The notes under the pieces are model-generated. The model was not told where the DNA came from and made no database searches. It worked only from the letters and a program-made list of their open reading frames with translations. Positions 1 to 10,850 of a stretch of DNA of 64,000 nt are shown piece by piece. This DNA comes from Posidonia oceanica (taxonomy: Eukaryota > Streptophyta > Magnoliopsida > Alismatales > Posidoniaceae). The DNA lies in assembly GCA_037176725.1 (NCBI GenBank), contig JAZBRS010000060.1, positions 55,518,001 through 55,582,000 of the forward strand. The letters are read 5' to 3'. A program made the position numbers and the translations under genes. The stretch's first letter is position 1; each line of letters opens with the position of its first letter.

Positions 1-1251
1 CAGCCTGACACTCCTCGCTCCAGTCGGTTTGCGCATTCTTCTTCAAGAGCTTGAATATGGGTTCGTAGATGGGCGTAAGCTGTGCAATAAAGTGACTGAT
101 ATACTGTAAACGCCCAAGCAGACTTCTAACCTCCTTTTCAGTTCTGGGGGGTGGCATGTCCACGATGGCTTTTGCTTTCATCGGGTCGACCTCAATCCCC
201 CTTTGGCTAACAATGTAGCCGAGCAGCTTGCCAGAAGACACCCCGAATACACACTTCTTGGGATTCAGGCGCAATTTGTATTTTCGTAGATGATCAAAGA
301 GCTTTTTTAGACAGGCAAGATGGTCCTCAGGCTCTCTGGTTTTAGCAATCATGTCATCTACGTAGACCTCTACTTCTTGGTGCATGAGGTCATGGAACAG
401 CGCAGTCATGGCCCTCTGATAGGTCGCACCAGCATTCTTCAGACCGAACAGCAGGACTTGGTAGCAGAAGACTCCCCAAGGGGTGATGAATGAAGTCTTT
501 TCCATGTCTTCTTCTGCCATTTTGATTTGGTTATATCCAGAAAAACCGTCCATGAAGGAGAGCATCTTATCCCCAGCGGAGTCGCCACTGTATTGTCGAC
601 TAGGACGTCAATGTGAGGCAAGGGGAAGTTGTCCTTGGGACTCGCCTTGTTCAGGTCCCTGTAGTCGATGCAGATCCGGATTCGGCCATCTTTCTTGGGC
701 ACAGGTACAATGTTTGCCAGCCACTCAGGATAAAGAACGACCTTCAGAAAGTTGACTCTGAGTTGCTTCATTATCTCTTCTTTGATCATGAGCAGCCACT
801 GTGGTCGCCATCTTCTTAGTTTCTGCTTCACTGGCTTGGCATCCGGGTTTAAGGGCAGATTGTGCACCACTATCTCTATGTCAAGGCCGACCATATCCTC
901 GTAACTCCAGGCGAAGATAACCGCATATTCTTTCAAAAATGCGATCAACTCTGTTCGAGCCTGGGAGGACAGCTGAGCACTGATACGGACTTCTCTGACT
1001 TCCTCAGCCGTGCCGATGTTGACAACCTCTGTTTCTTCTTCAACATGGAGGTTGGGGCCTTCTGGGTCGTCGTCATAGGGCTGGAACTCGGGCAATGGTC
1101 CGTCAATCTCATCCATGCCCGTATCGTCCTCCTCTCCATAAGCAATAAGTTCCGAGAGGATCTCTTTCTCAAAGGAAGGACTTGTGATGTCGAAAGAGTG
1201 TATATGTTCTGCTGCTTGGCCTTGGTGATGCTTCAGGATGGTCACACTCAC
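1..1251 (-). pseudogene. pol: pol: reverse transcriptase (T1), frameshifted and cut by the window edge
   Basis: Would copy the element RNA into DNA in virus-like particles. The first frame (1251 to about 589) reads through the Tat-type N-terminal RT region: a stretch containing FAWSYEDMVGLD, then YPEWLANIVPVPKKDG, then YRDLNKASPKDNFPLPHIDV. At 578-588 an 11-base insertion shifts the frame. Skipping it, the protein resumes with LSFMDGFSGYNQIKM, then TSFITPWG, FGLKNAGATYQRAM and the catalytic YVDD near position 370. The frame stays open to base 1. The residues Q..W in RRWRPQW differ from the usual RRM(R)PE(W/M) form of relatives. The upstream boundary is not a true start: the same frame continues back into the protease region through TAG codons. 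Confidence 0.92.
570..587 (-). other. Exact copy of the primer site inside the RT gene
   Basis: The 18 bases are identical to the primer site at 8027-8044. Eleven of them plus one flanking position (578-588) are extra to the RT gene; the remaining GCTGGGGAT was already RT coding sequence (codons for A-G-D). The insertion shifts the RT frame. Confidence 0.85.
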
Positions 1252-2145
1252 TCGAGTATTCTTGTAGCCTCGGCGCGCGACCTCCGTCCTGGCAACTCCT
1301 TTTATTGTTTGCTCTGGCCTGACTGATTCTGCTAAGTGCTCCGCTGATACTGCTGAGGGTCTTGTTGATTCTGCTGTTGACGCTGCTGTCGAGGCTGCTA
1401 ATAACTCTGTTGCTGATTCTGCTTTCTGCTCTGTTACCGCAGCTGCTTGGACTGCTAGTGCTTCCTCCTCAGAGTCTTCCAGTGTGCTTGTGGAGGGTAT
1501 GCCAGACCGGCGGCTGATCTGGGCACTGCCTCTCGCTATGCTGCCCTAGTGAGGCATGTGTTGCACAAACCACCTAGACCCGCCTTCTAGTTGGAGAGTG
1601 ATGAGCTCATCTGGTCTAGGGGAGTCCGGTGCTGCCGAGCCTTCTTCCAGGACCATGATAGAGGCATGGTCTTCTTGCAGAGGAGGGTCCGTAACCACGG
1701 CTTTCCCTTTCCTTTCTGCGGCTCGATGCTCTACCAGGTCTTCTGCTATCGACTTGAGTTGTTCTTGATAAAGTAGCTCTAAGTCGGACATCCATGAATC
1801 GACCTGGGCTTCTATCGCCACTCCTTCCTTCTCGTCTGAGGGTGAGTCGACGTAGTAGGCGCCGGGGGCCTACGGCACTGGCCTGGCTGCAAGACAGATC
1901 GCTGCCCTTGGAATTTGCATGATCTGGCTCACGGGCGCGCCCGATAGCGGCAACTTTGGCGTGGGAGATCCAAACGGACTGGTCAGCGGGGCCACAGATG
2001 GGTATGCTGCCAGGGTCACTATTGCAGGTGGAGGGCAGGCAGAGATGCTCTTCTGAGGGCTCAAGGGCCGGGAGACTATGGTGCTCAGTTGGTCCTCTGC
2101 ATTTGGTTGTGACTGTGAGAGTGCAGCTTCTGATGCCATGGGGGC
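1252..2145 (-). pseudogene. Spacer of the T1 polyprotein between protease and RT, with in-frame TAG stops
   Basis: The same minus-strand frame as protease and RT continues across this stretch and is open except for TAG codons at 1870-1872 and 1546-1548; a third TAG at 2146-2148 ends the preceding block. The translation is low in complexity, rich in Ala, Ser, Pro and Glu, with acidic runs such as EDSEEEALAVQ. There is no recognisable domain. In Ogre elements a spliced intron lies in this region between protease and RT; I looked for a convincing intron here and the open frame argues against needing one. All three stops being TAG is discussed among the findings. Confidence 0.75.
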
Positions 2146-4128
2146 CTACCATGAGAGTTGCTGCTTTGCGGCAGGAAGATGCGAAGCGGACTGCGCCGAC
2201 TGCATTCCTAGTGATGCGGCCGCTGGAGTGGGCTGAGTCGCGCTGCTGACCGAATTGATCGACTGTCCCTCCAGAGAGAGTGACAGTGGCACTGGTGCGA
2301 CTGCGACCGCAGGTAGCCTGCCGGATTCTGCCATAAGGAGTGCCTCTGACTTCTGTACCACTGCTGCCTGTACTTGTGACGCAGATGTGGCTGCGAAAGT
2401 GTGAGGGCTTGCCTGTTCTGCCACAGAGCCTACTGAGCTGTCTGTTGTATTCGCTGGAGGGAGAGCTGAACAAACTGACTGTGGTGCCTCTGTGCTGATC
2501 ATTGCCTTGCTGCCAGTTGGGACTGCCTCTACTATGCCAGACTGCTCCTCATCCGAGTAGTAGTCCTCAATACAGACCCAGTCTTCTGCCGGCACCGCGG
2601 CTTGATCATCGGTCGATCCCAGAACTCCTGCACTGGTGAAGTTAGTAAGGTCTCTGGGGATGGCTGGTTCTTGATCCTTGAGCTGAAGGCGGTGATCTTC
2701 GTTGAGCTTGGGTTCGTAACCGAGGCCTTCAGATTTCCTCCGCTCCACTGCTACGATCAGCTCTGCGATCCCCTGGCCGTGACGCCCGAGCGGTGTACCC
2801 TTTATGTAACCCCACCTGTGACATACATTCTCGACCATTCGGAAGGGGTTGCTGTGAACGGCCAAGGAGTTGACACGTTCAAGATCAGGAATGAAGTTAA
2901 CCAGCTCGCATCGATTAACGCGATATAGAGCTTCAGAAGTCTCGGGGTCAAACGGGATAGCTTGTGAAGACACGGGGGAGACTGCCTCGATCCGCTCCTT
3001 CTCAAAGTTCTCCGCCATGACGACAATGACATCATCGCCGCGACGGTACTTTATCATCCGAGGGAGGGTCGAAGGAAGGACCTGATGCTTGTGGAGCCAA
3101 GGGCGCCCAAGCAGAAGATTGAAATTTGGCTTCAAGTCGACGACATAGAATTCTACATCGAAGACGACCAGGCCAATAGCAAGAGGAATAATCAGAATCC
3201 CTAGAGCGTCATGGTGGGTGTTGTCAAAAGCAGTCATTCCCTTCACGGCTGGCGTGATGTCCTCGGCTTTGAATCCAAGCTTGGTTGCAGTACGCAAGGG
3301 GCAGACGTTAAGGCCTGACCCATTATCAACCAGTGTTAGGGGAATGCGAAAGTTTTTGAACTGAACCGTGACGAACAGGGGTTGGTTGTGATTAATCCCC
3401 GCCGGAGGCACCTCATCACTCGTAAAAGAGATGACCTGGGGCTCCGCAATCATCCCTACCATGCTTTCCAAGGCTGAAGGCTCAATAGACTGGGACACAC
3501 GGGCAGCCTGGAACACGCAAAGAAAAGCCTCGCGGTGTTCGGCAGAGGTGTGGATTAGGTCCCAAATGGAAATGTCAGCTTTGACCTTCTTAAGTTGGGA
3601 GGTTATGTCTCCCTTGGGTTGGTTCTTTTTGGTAACAGGAGGGGTTGTTCTGGCAAGCTCTAAGGGGGTAGTGGCAGGAAGTTGGGCCGCTACAGGCTGG
3701 GTAGGGATTTGGCTTGCTACGGGTTGGTTTGAGGTTGGATCTGCTATGGGTTGGCTAGAGGGTGGGGGCATAGCAGGTTTAGAGTGATTTGGCCTAATTA
3801 CCGGTGCTGGAGGCCTGTAGACCCTCCCCGATCGCGTTACTTCTGCACACATTTCTGTGGCGTAGCTGTAAGGGACGCGATGGGTGCCCAAGGTTAAGTC
3901 AATAACCACTAGAGCACGTGCTGCGAGCACAGGAGGGGTTACAGGGGGACCTACTAGGTATTGAGGTCTACCTGGAGGATATGGTTGTTGGGGTGGGAAG
4001 GCTGGGGCAGGTTGTGGTCTGCCTAGGTGTACAGGAGATTCTGGCTGAGGTCGCCCTAAGAGGTGGACGGGGGATCTAGGCTGGGCCCTAGCTAGAAGGT
4101 GTACAGGGGATTGAGCCTGAGGAAGCAC
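2146..4128 (-). pseudogene. pro: Retropepsin-like protease region of T1
   Basis: 660 codons. The N-terminal 40 residues hold a degenerate repeat around SPVHLLxRPQP. A proline-rich linker follows, then the aspartic protease core: LTLVDNGSGLNVCPL at about residues 265-278, with D-N-G-S in the place of the D-S/T-G active site as is common in Tat elements, and the flap/C-terminal part FNLLLGRPWLHKHQVLPS at about 336-353. Around residues 440-460 there is a glycine-rich stretch (KGTPLGRHGQGIAE) reminiscent of a G-patch, which several Tat polyproteins carry. The stop at 2146 is TAG and the frame continues beyond it. It overlaps the end of the gag frame by 37 bases in a different frame; a run of six C (plus-strand G at 4132-4137) is the likely slip or indel site. 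Confidence 0.85.
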
Positions 4129-5960
4129 AGCGGGGGGCGCTCCGACCTGGCACCCGGTCGGATCGTGTGAATTCCCGACTCGGAGCCGGCAACTGCCGCA
4201 AGATAGAGATCTACAGAGAAGGGCTCAGAAATATCAGAGATAAGATCAGAAGGGTCTACCACAGAGGTAGTAGGCCCAGAAGGGAAGACAGAGTGGATGC
4301 CTGAGGTTCCCACCCCTCCCGGATAAGAATGCTCCGGTAAGGGTTGGTGGATGATGCCAGAATGAGGGGGAATAGCTGAATGTGCAGATGCATGTGTGTG
4401 TGCTTGAGTGGATGCCTCGTGCGTGTCAATCACAATCGTTCCCGATTCGATTAGGTCCTGAATTGCGTTCCGCAAGGAGAAGCAATTGTCCGTCGAATGT
4501 CCGGCACTTCGATGGAAATTGCAGAAGAGGTTCGCCCTAAACCAATGCGGCAAGGGATTTGGGGGCGGACAAACCTCCGGGAACTTCAGGAGCGATGTAA
4601 CCTTTGGCAAGATGACCGTGAGCGGTGCCACCAATGGGGCGAATTTCCGCTTCTCAATGGGTGGCCTTCTTTGCCTCTGGTATGAGCCTTGCTGAACCGG
4701 TGCGGCGGGGTAGACCGGTCTAGCGGTGGTTGTGATTTGTGGTGTGGGTGGATTCCTAGGTGCAGGAGCGTACACCATCTGAGCTGGGGCAGGCCGGGAT
4801 GGCAAGCGAACAGGCACAGCAGGGGAGTCGACGAATGCAACAGCGGTTTTCGGCAAGTCCTTCCTCTTCGGGCGGTTGTTGTTGCTGCCGCTATTGTTGT
4901 TGGAGGCGCTGCTGTTGGCACTGTTACTGCCGATCACGGCCTGCTTAGCGAACGCAGAGAGAGCCGGGAAGTTGCCACTCCGCAAAGAACTCTCCACGCA
5001 CGCTCCAACTCTGATGAGTGCTGCAAAAGTAGTGACTGGTTGGATGCTAAGCAGAGCTCCAAGAGATGGCTGCGCCCCTTTGATGACGATCTCAATAGAC
5101 TCCTCGTCAGAGGGTCTATCTCGAACCTGAGAGGCAAGGGCGCGCCAGCGGCCGACGTACTCCCCGAACGGCTCGCCGGAATTCTGCTTGATTGCGATCA
5201 AGTCCGCCCGCTTTGGGACTAGATCGAGGTTGAAGGAGTATTGTTCCAAGAACGCCTGACTGAGGTCGTTCCAAGTCTTGATGGCTGACATATCAAGCGA
5301 TGTAAACCACTTGAGTGCCGGCCCGGTCAAACTCTTCTGGAACAGGTGGATCAGCAACCTCTCGTCAGCTTGAAGCTGAGCGAGATCACCGCAATACGCC
5401 TTCAGGTGTGCCACGGGGCAGCCCCTACCATTGTATTTCTCGAAGTCTGGGATTTTGAACTTCGGAGGGAGTACCGCCTCTGGAAAGCAGCAGAGGTCCC
5501 GAAATTGGTAGGTCTGGTGCTCAGTACCCTGCACTAATCGTAGTGCCTTTTCCAAGACGTCCATCCGGTTGTTGATGGGGTCCGGAGTTGCTGCTGTAGG
5601 AGAGGGATCAGCAGGGGTAGTGAGCATGTACGCCGAATGGGTCGCACCTAAGTGCTCCTCCGGATCTACCATAGCGTTGCCTGGTGAAGCAACGAGATGG
5701 CCGGCGTATCCGTGCTGGGGAACTGTGTATGCAGGAGTGTATGCAAGATGCTGGGCTTGATGCAAAGGAGAAGAGTAGATGCCATGCTGTGCTGTGATAG
5801 GGGTAGGATGACGGAGCACCAGTTGCTGTACAGGCGGGGTGCCAGACAGCGAGCCAGTGAGGTACTGGGCTCCAGCCAGTCCGAAGGACTGACCACCAGG
5901 GGGAAGAGGAGCATGCTGTGCTAGGTGTTGTGCAGCAGGAGGCGGTAAACGGGCCCCCAT
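4092..5960 (-). pseudogene. gag: gag capsid/nucleocapsid protein of T1
   Basis: 622 codons of structural protein. A Gln/Pro/His-rich N-terminal part precedes a retrotransposon gag (capsid-like) domain at about residues 185-320, with LKAYCGDLAQLQADE, then LTGPALKWFTSLD, then FGEYVGRWRALASQV. A Ser/Asn-rich linker follows. Near residue 490 there is a CNFHRSAGHSTDNC motif (C-x2-H-x4-H-x4-C), the zinc-knuckle variant seen in Tat gag proteins. The frame continues upstream past a TGA at 5991-5993, so the ATG at 5960 is only the longest open start, not the original one. The C-terminal end is probably out of frame because of the indel at the run of six C near 4135. Confidence 0.88.
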
Positions 5961-6577
5961 CGTCGGAACCGTGAGCAGTTGAGACGATGGTCAAGGCGGA
6001 GGTGTGGAGGTAGATGCATGAGATGCAGGAACTGGCCTCAAAGGAACCTCAGGAACGACAGGAGCACAGGAAGGACGAACTGATAGAGCCATGCCCTGCA
6101 GTCTTTGGGCAAGCTCCATCAGGTGCTGGTACTGTGCCACAGGCGTCTCGCCAGTGGGGACGCTGAAGTGCAGTGCCGGCGAAGGTTGAGAGACAAATGG
6201 CTCGGACACAGACTGTCCGGGAGGAAAAGGTTCTACAGTGAAAGTCGCAGCAGCGGTAGACGGATGTCAAAGGCGACGTATCCCTGGGATGGAGGGGGCA
6301 GTGGCGTCTCCGAAGCGCGAGTAACGGTCATCAAGATAGACTCGGCGACCGGATCCGGAGGAAGAGATGCTTGCCACTGTCCCGGGACATACTGAGACCC
6401 TAGAGGCGTCAAGGGAGGAAACCCTGGCGTCGGAGGGGGAACGAAAGGGACAGAAGGAGCAACCAGAGGGGCCGGAACGGAAACACCCTCCGTGATAGGA
6501 GTAAAGAGAGGCTCACTGACGTACTGGGCCATTGCTGACCTAGAGCGTGTGAGAATAGGACTGCGACGGGTATGCAA
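5961..6577 (-). pseudogene. gag: Broken N-terminal part of T1 gag
   Basis: Two pieces of proline-rich protein precede the main gag frame. The first (6577-6233) contains MAQYVSEPLFTPITEG, which looks like the authentic gag start, then a PAPLVAPSVPFVPPPTPG stretch. The second (6209-5991) is in the same frame as the main gag and contains YQHLMELAQRLQGMAL, a likely helical segment. The two pieces are in different frames, so an indel lies between about 6270 and 6210. The TGA at 5991 is probably a CGA decayed by CpG deamination. No known domain; assigned by position and continuity. Confidence 0.6.
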
Positions 6578-8026
6578 ACGGCGATTCCTAATAGGAGCTA
6601 TCGTCGCAAAGGCGGATAGCTCAGAAGAGGGAATGGTCGCGAATAAGGCCGCAACAGGGGTATCAACAAGGGTCGGTACTCAAGCTCTAGCAAGGGGAAC
6701 TCGCTTACCGATCACTGTTGACACAAACAGAAGGAAACTAGGGTTAGAAACTGAAAAGACGGATGCAAATGAGTTAAGTTAAATGGCATGAATGATATGT
6801 ATGCTTTCTAGTATGCCCCCCTTACCTAACTAGTGTATCTTAGCAGGTGATCTACTTTGGGTATCCCTGGGTGTACGGGTCACTGACTCAGGTCAGAAAA
6901 GCGGGTTCCCTGCCTAACTCCTGGCCCAGAGCTCAGGTAATGACAGGGTGGTGCATTGGTGGCCTCGACCCCGCCAAAGCGTGGGTGGTATCCTCTACTA
7001 ACACCGACACGACCCCTGAACAAAGGGGGGACAGACCGACTGACTTGCGCCACGCCCAAAGCGATGGAACAAGAGGCCGGGACTGTCCTTCGTAGACTAA
7101 TAGGTGGACTCAGATGAGAAGATGCATGCCCTATATGATGCTTATGCAAATGATTAAAGTCTTTTATCTTGCACATTTTATTAACCAGAGGGGGTGAAGG
7201 ATTGTTTGAAGTCTCTAATTACCCCTAGAAGTTCCTTTTACTTGCCATTTTTAGTTAACCATGGGGAGAGCAAACAAGTCTCTACTATCCTAGGCATGGC
7301 ATGTGCGAAAGGGAAGAAAATCAATCAAACATGGCAGGCAAACAACACACAACACAGCAAAAGGCAAGTGCATGGCATGTGCGAGTGTTCGTGAGCATGA
7401 TAGTGAAGAAAAAGCATTCATCATGTCAAAAGGCATATATGCAAGGCATGTGCGTGCGTAGTGACATAGCAAATGTGTAAGAAAAGCATTCATCATTCAA
7501 AAAGCATGCATTGTTGCCAAACAAGTATGTAGACATGTATTGTGCAAGAAATGAAGCAATAATAAGCGAGCAAGACAAGGAAAGTAAAGACAGGTAAGCT
7601 GTAAAGCAAGTAAGAGCAGAAGCGAGGAAATAAGTAAGTAAACAAGCAACCAGGGCAAAGCAAAGCAAAACAGAGCGCGAACCGAGGCAAAAGAGGTGCA
7701 AAACCTAAGCGGAGTAGCCACAAGGCGACTCGCTAGGAGTTTGCACAGAAAAGCGAGCGAAACAGGCAAGGGAGGCACAAAAGGCAGACAAGGCTGCAAA
7801 ACAGGCGAGCGAAAAAGCCAGGAACGAAAGCCGGAGTCTGCTATCCCTAGCGGAGTCGCCACTGTCGACTTCGCTGGGCAAAGCAAACAGGCAGGCAAGC
7901 AAGCAAAAGCAAGGCAAAGGGCACAAAGCAGGCAGGCAAGCAAAAGCAAGGCGAATGGCACCAAGGCAAACAAAGAATGCAAATTCCAAGCGAGCGAAAG
8001 CGAAGGCGAAAGCCGGAGTCTAGACA
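6578..8026 (-). other. Untranslated leader of T1
   Basis: About 1.4 kb between primer site and gag without a convincing reading frame. It is full of AAGCAAGGCAAA-like purine-rich wording on the plus strand. It includes two degenerate copies of the primer-site segment (7844-7861 and 7703-7720). No splice sites or packaging signal can be named with confidence. Confidence 0.6.
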
Positions 8027-8044
8027 TCCCCAGCGGAGTCGCCA
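7703..8044 (-). repeat. Three copies of the primer-site segment in the leader
   Basis: The 18-base primer site at 8027-8044 recurs at 7844-7861 (17 of 18 bases) and 7703-7720 (14 of 18). The first two copies are followed by a shared AGACTCCGGCTTTCG segment, so the unit is a tandem duplication of roughly 180 and 140 bases, not a chance match. Confidence 0.7.
8027..8044 (-). promoter_or_regulatory. Primer binding site of T1
   Basis: On the minus strand, TGGCGACTCCGCTGGGGA begins one base after the LTR end (GGGATTACTACA). Tat/Ogre elements are known to prime from tRNA-Arg, and this wording fits that type from memory. The one-base spacing and the CA-ending LTR support the assignment. Confidence 0.85.
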
Positions 8045-8352
8045 CTGTAGTAATCCCAATCAGAATCAGGCTTACTATTGGCGGTGAGGTCCGAGGAGGA
8101 GGGCTCAACTCGAAAACACTTAAAATAGAGGAGAAAAGGTAAGAAAAGAAGAAGATAAGACAAATCAGAGTCGCCACCATGTCTATTATCGGGAGACAAG
8201 GAAAATCGGGGAAATGCGTGGATTAACACGCAAAACCAAGCAAGAAATGCAAAGCAAAGCAATGCAAAGGAAAACAAATGCAAATACATGCAAATGAGAT
8301 GACTCATGCCTAGGATAAGGGCGATATGGTCATTATGGGCCAAAAGACTGGG

Positions 8353-8420
8353 CAAGGACTCCTGTTACGCGTGGGGAAGGTGTTAGGCACCCCCGACACG
8401 CCCGAGAATCAGTCTTTCTA
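8353..8420 (-). other. Conserved LTR tail block, copy 1
   Basis: Minus strand reads AAAGACTGATTCTCGGGCGT then GTCGGGGGTGCCTAACACC. The same block occurs in four other LTRs here (28086-28153, 32665-32732, 51939-52004, 60329-60397) although the rest of these LTRs differ. It contains a GGTG/CACC hairpin around CCTAA. Confidence 0.8.
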
Positions 8421-8728
8421 GGCTTACGCTCGCATACGCAAGGAAATGCAGATTTGGATGCCTAAATGCCAATGAATGCCTGAATGAATGCTCATAGATG
8501 TGCTCTATGTGGTGGAATGCAATGCAAGGAAAGTAAACGTGCAGTCTAAATGCTCAGCAGCGCTGTCTGTGTTCCGAACCGGGCGAAACCTGGCTCGTGA
8601 GAACTCCAGGCAGTAAGCATCACTGCCCTATATGCAAATGCAAGCGAAAAAGCAAAGCGACGGTAAAACCAAGCAATGCAGGCGACATGCAAGAGAAAAC
8701 GACGTAAAACATGCGAAACAATGCAAGA

Positions 8729-9222
8729 AATGAGAGCGGCACACAAAACGGTGCAAGAAAACAAGATCGGCACGTAAAACAGTGCCAAAAGCGAAGCGGG
8801 CATGCAAAACGGTGCCAAAAGCAAAGCGGACACGCGAAACGGTGCCAAAAGCGAAGCGGGCACGCAAAACGGTGTCAAAAACAAAGCGGGCACGCGAAAC
8901 GGTGTCAAAAACAAAGCGGGCACGCGAAACGGTGCCAAAAACAAAGCGGGCACGTGAAACGGTGCCAAAAGCAAAGCGGGCACGTGAAATGGTGCCAAAA
9001 GCGAAGCGGGCACGCAAAACGGTGCCAAAGACAAAGCGGGCACGCAAAAAGGTGGCAAAAACGAAGCGGGCACGCAAAACGGTACCAAAAACGAAGCGGG
9101 CACGCAAAACGGTGCCAAAAGCGAAGTGGACATGCAAAACGGTGCCAAAGACAAAGTGGGCACGCAAAACGGTGCCAAAAGCGAAGCGGACACGCAAAAC
9201 GGTGCCAAAAGCGGCGAAATAA
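8729..9222 (-). repeat. 30-bp tandem array in the T1 LTR
   Basis: About 16 copies of a 30-base unit, plus-strand wording CACGCAAAACGGTGCCAAAA followed by GCGAAGCGGG. The same unit appears inverted at 32150-32375 in another LTR, so it belongs to the LTR family. Because 30 is divisible by three, all frames look open; these are not genes. Confidence 0.92.
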
Positions 9223-9889
9223 AACCTCGGCAAAACCATGCAGATGCAAATGCAAAGAGAGAGGATAAGAAAAGCGAAAGGAGAAGCAAACAGTGCGTGT
9301 GTGAGAACAGACACTGTTTAAGGGCCACATAGAGTAGGTGTGAAGACCTACAAAGGGGAAAATAAGCAAGTGGAGGGATTACCACCGCTTTGTGACTGTT
9401 TCCCACTAAACCGCCCCACGATGCGTCTCGCACGCTGCCCAAAGCTCGCGGTGCGATCGGATCGTGGAAAAGGGGGAAGAAAGTCGCAATAAGTGGTGAA
9501 TCCAGGGGAAACACGACACAAAACACTTGGAATACGCGAAAGGGGGAGCAAAATTGATAGATAAGAAGAGGAAGTCCTATTCTACATGTTCGAGGAAACA
9601 AAAAGCGAAAACGATGCATGCAATGCAAATGGTATGCAAATGAATGCTGTGCAGGGGTTCAGGAGGACTTACCTGGAAAATCTGAGGTCTGATCTGAGAT
9701 CTGCTTGGTCCATGCTAAAAAGCGCTCCGCCGGGGTCGTCTGGGTAGCTTGTTTGAGAAGATCCAACGGTCGGATTGGAAGATATCACAGCTTCAAGGCA
9801 GAGGGGCCAGAACAGGGGAGAAGAATAGATCTAAGTGTACAGGGGGTCCTAGGGGTGTGCAAAACAGGTCCTCCCTTGTGAATGGGAGC

Positions 9890-10850
9890 TAATGACACTT
9901 AAGTGTGTGCAAAGGATGCAAAAAACTAGAATGCATGAGTGCAATGCATGCAGAATGCAAGAAAAGGCTTAAGGGTGATTTTTCAGAAAATTGGGAATTT
10001 AAATGCAATTTTTGAAAGGATGGGGGTCTAAATGCAAAGGTTTTGAAAAGTTTGGGGCTTTTATGCAAGGGTTTTGGAAAAAGGAGGGTCTGCATGCAAT
10101 TTTCCAAGATGAATAGGCATCAGGGCAAGTTTTGAAAACATGTGTCAAGTTAGGATGCAATTTTGAAATCATTAGGGTCCAAAATGCAATTTTTCCAGCA
10201 AAACAGGGGTCTAGTGGGTCTGGGAATGCAGATGGGGGACCTATATGCAATTTTCCAAACATGCAGGGTTTAAAATTCAATTTTATAAGTAAAATATGCA
10301 TTAAAAAGACAGACAGAGGACTGGTATGCAATTTTCAAATTATGCAGGGTCAAAAATGCAATTTTTGAAGCAAAATATGCATTTAAATGACTACTGTGCA
10401 TTGAGGATGGACCTATATGCAAAAATCAAAAAATAGAGGGGAAATAATGCAATGCAGCAAGCAAAAATTGAAAAATAAAAGCTAAGTTAACAGGACAGAG
10501 GATTAAATGGCAATTATAGAAAACAGTAAGGACCTAAAATGCAATTTTATAAGGCAAACTTAGAGGATTAAATCAAATCAAACAGCTGCAGGACTAAAAT
10601 GCAATAATCAAAAGCTGGAGGGCCAAAATCAAATTTATTACTGAAGGAAAGCACAGTAAAAGGACTGACATGCAAATAAAGAGAACTACATATTTTTCAT
10701 GCAATTTTATATGGTTTTAATTTAGAAATAAACAGATTTAATCAAATAAAGGACCTGAACGCAAATAAGCAAGAACTGAGACCAAAAATGCAATATTTGG
10801 TAAAATAGCATAGATAGCAAAAAATAAAAGCACAGTAATATCAGATCATC
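9890..10850 (-). repeat. Degenerate TGCAT-rich repeats of the LTR
   Basis: Short imperfect units around ATGCAATTTT (minus strand AAAATTGCAT and GGTCC) recur every 20-50 bases. Equivalent segments occur at 30883-31400, 49540-51120 and 61530-62640 and mark the same part of related LTRs. Confidence 0.7.

Noticed and set aside
578..588. Programmed frameshift in RT
   Set aside because: It falls in the RT core, and removing the 11 bases restores the conserved protein exactly.
1546..2148. TAG codons as programmed readthrough sites in pro-pol
   Set aside because: There are three in one spacer and the same TAG decay is seen in unrelated ORFs here; mutation is the simpler reading.
8546..9628. Long open frames on both strands (up to 360 codons), Cys/Phe-rich or Lys/Arg-rich
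   Set aside because: They come from the 30-bp tandem array, whose length is a multiple of three; every frame is repetitive and none matches a known protein.
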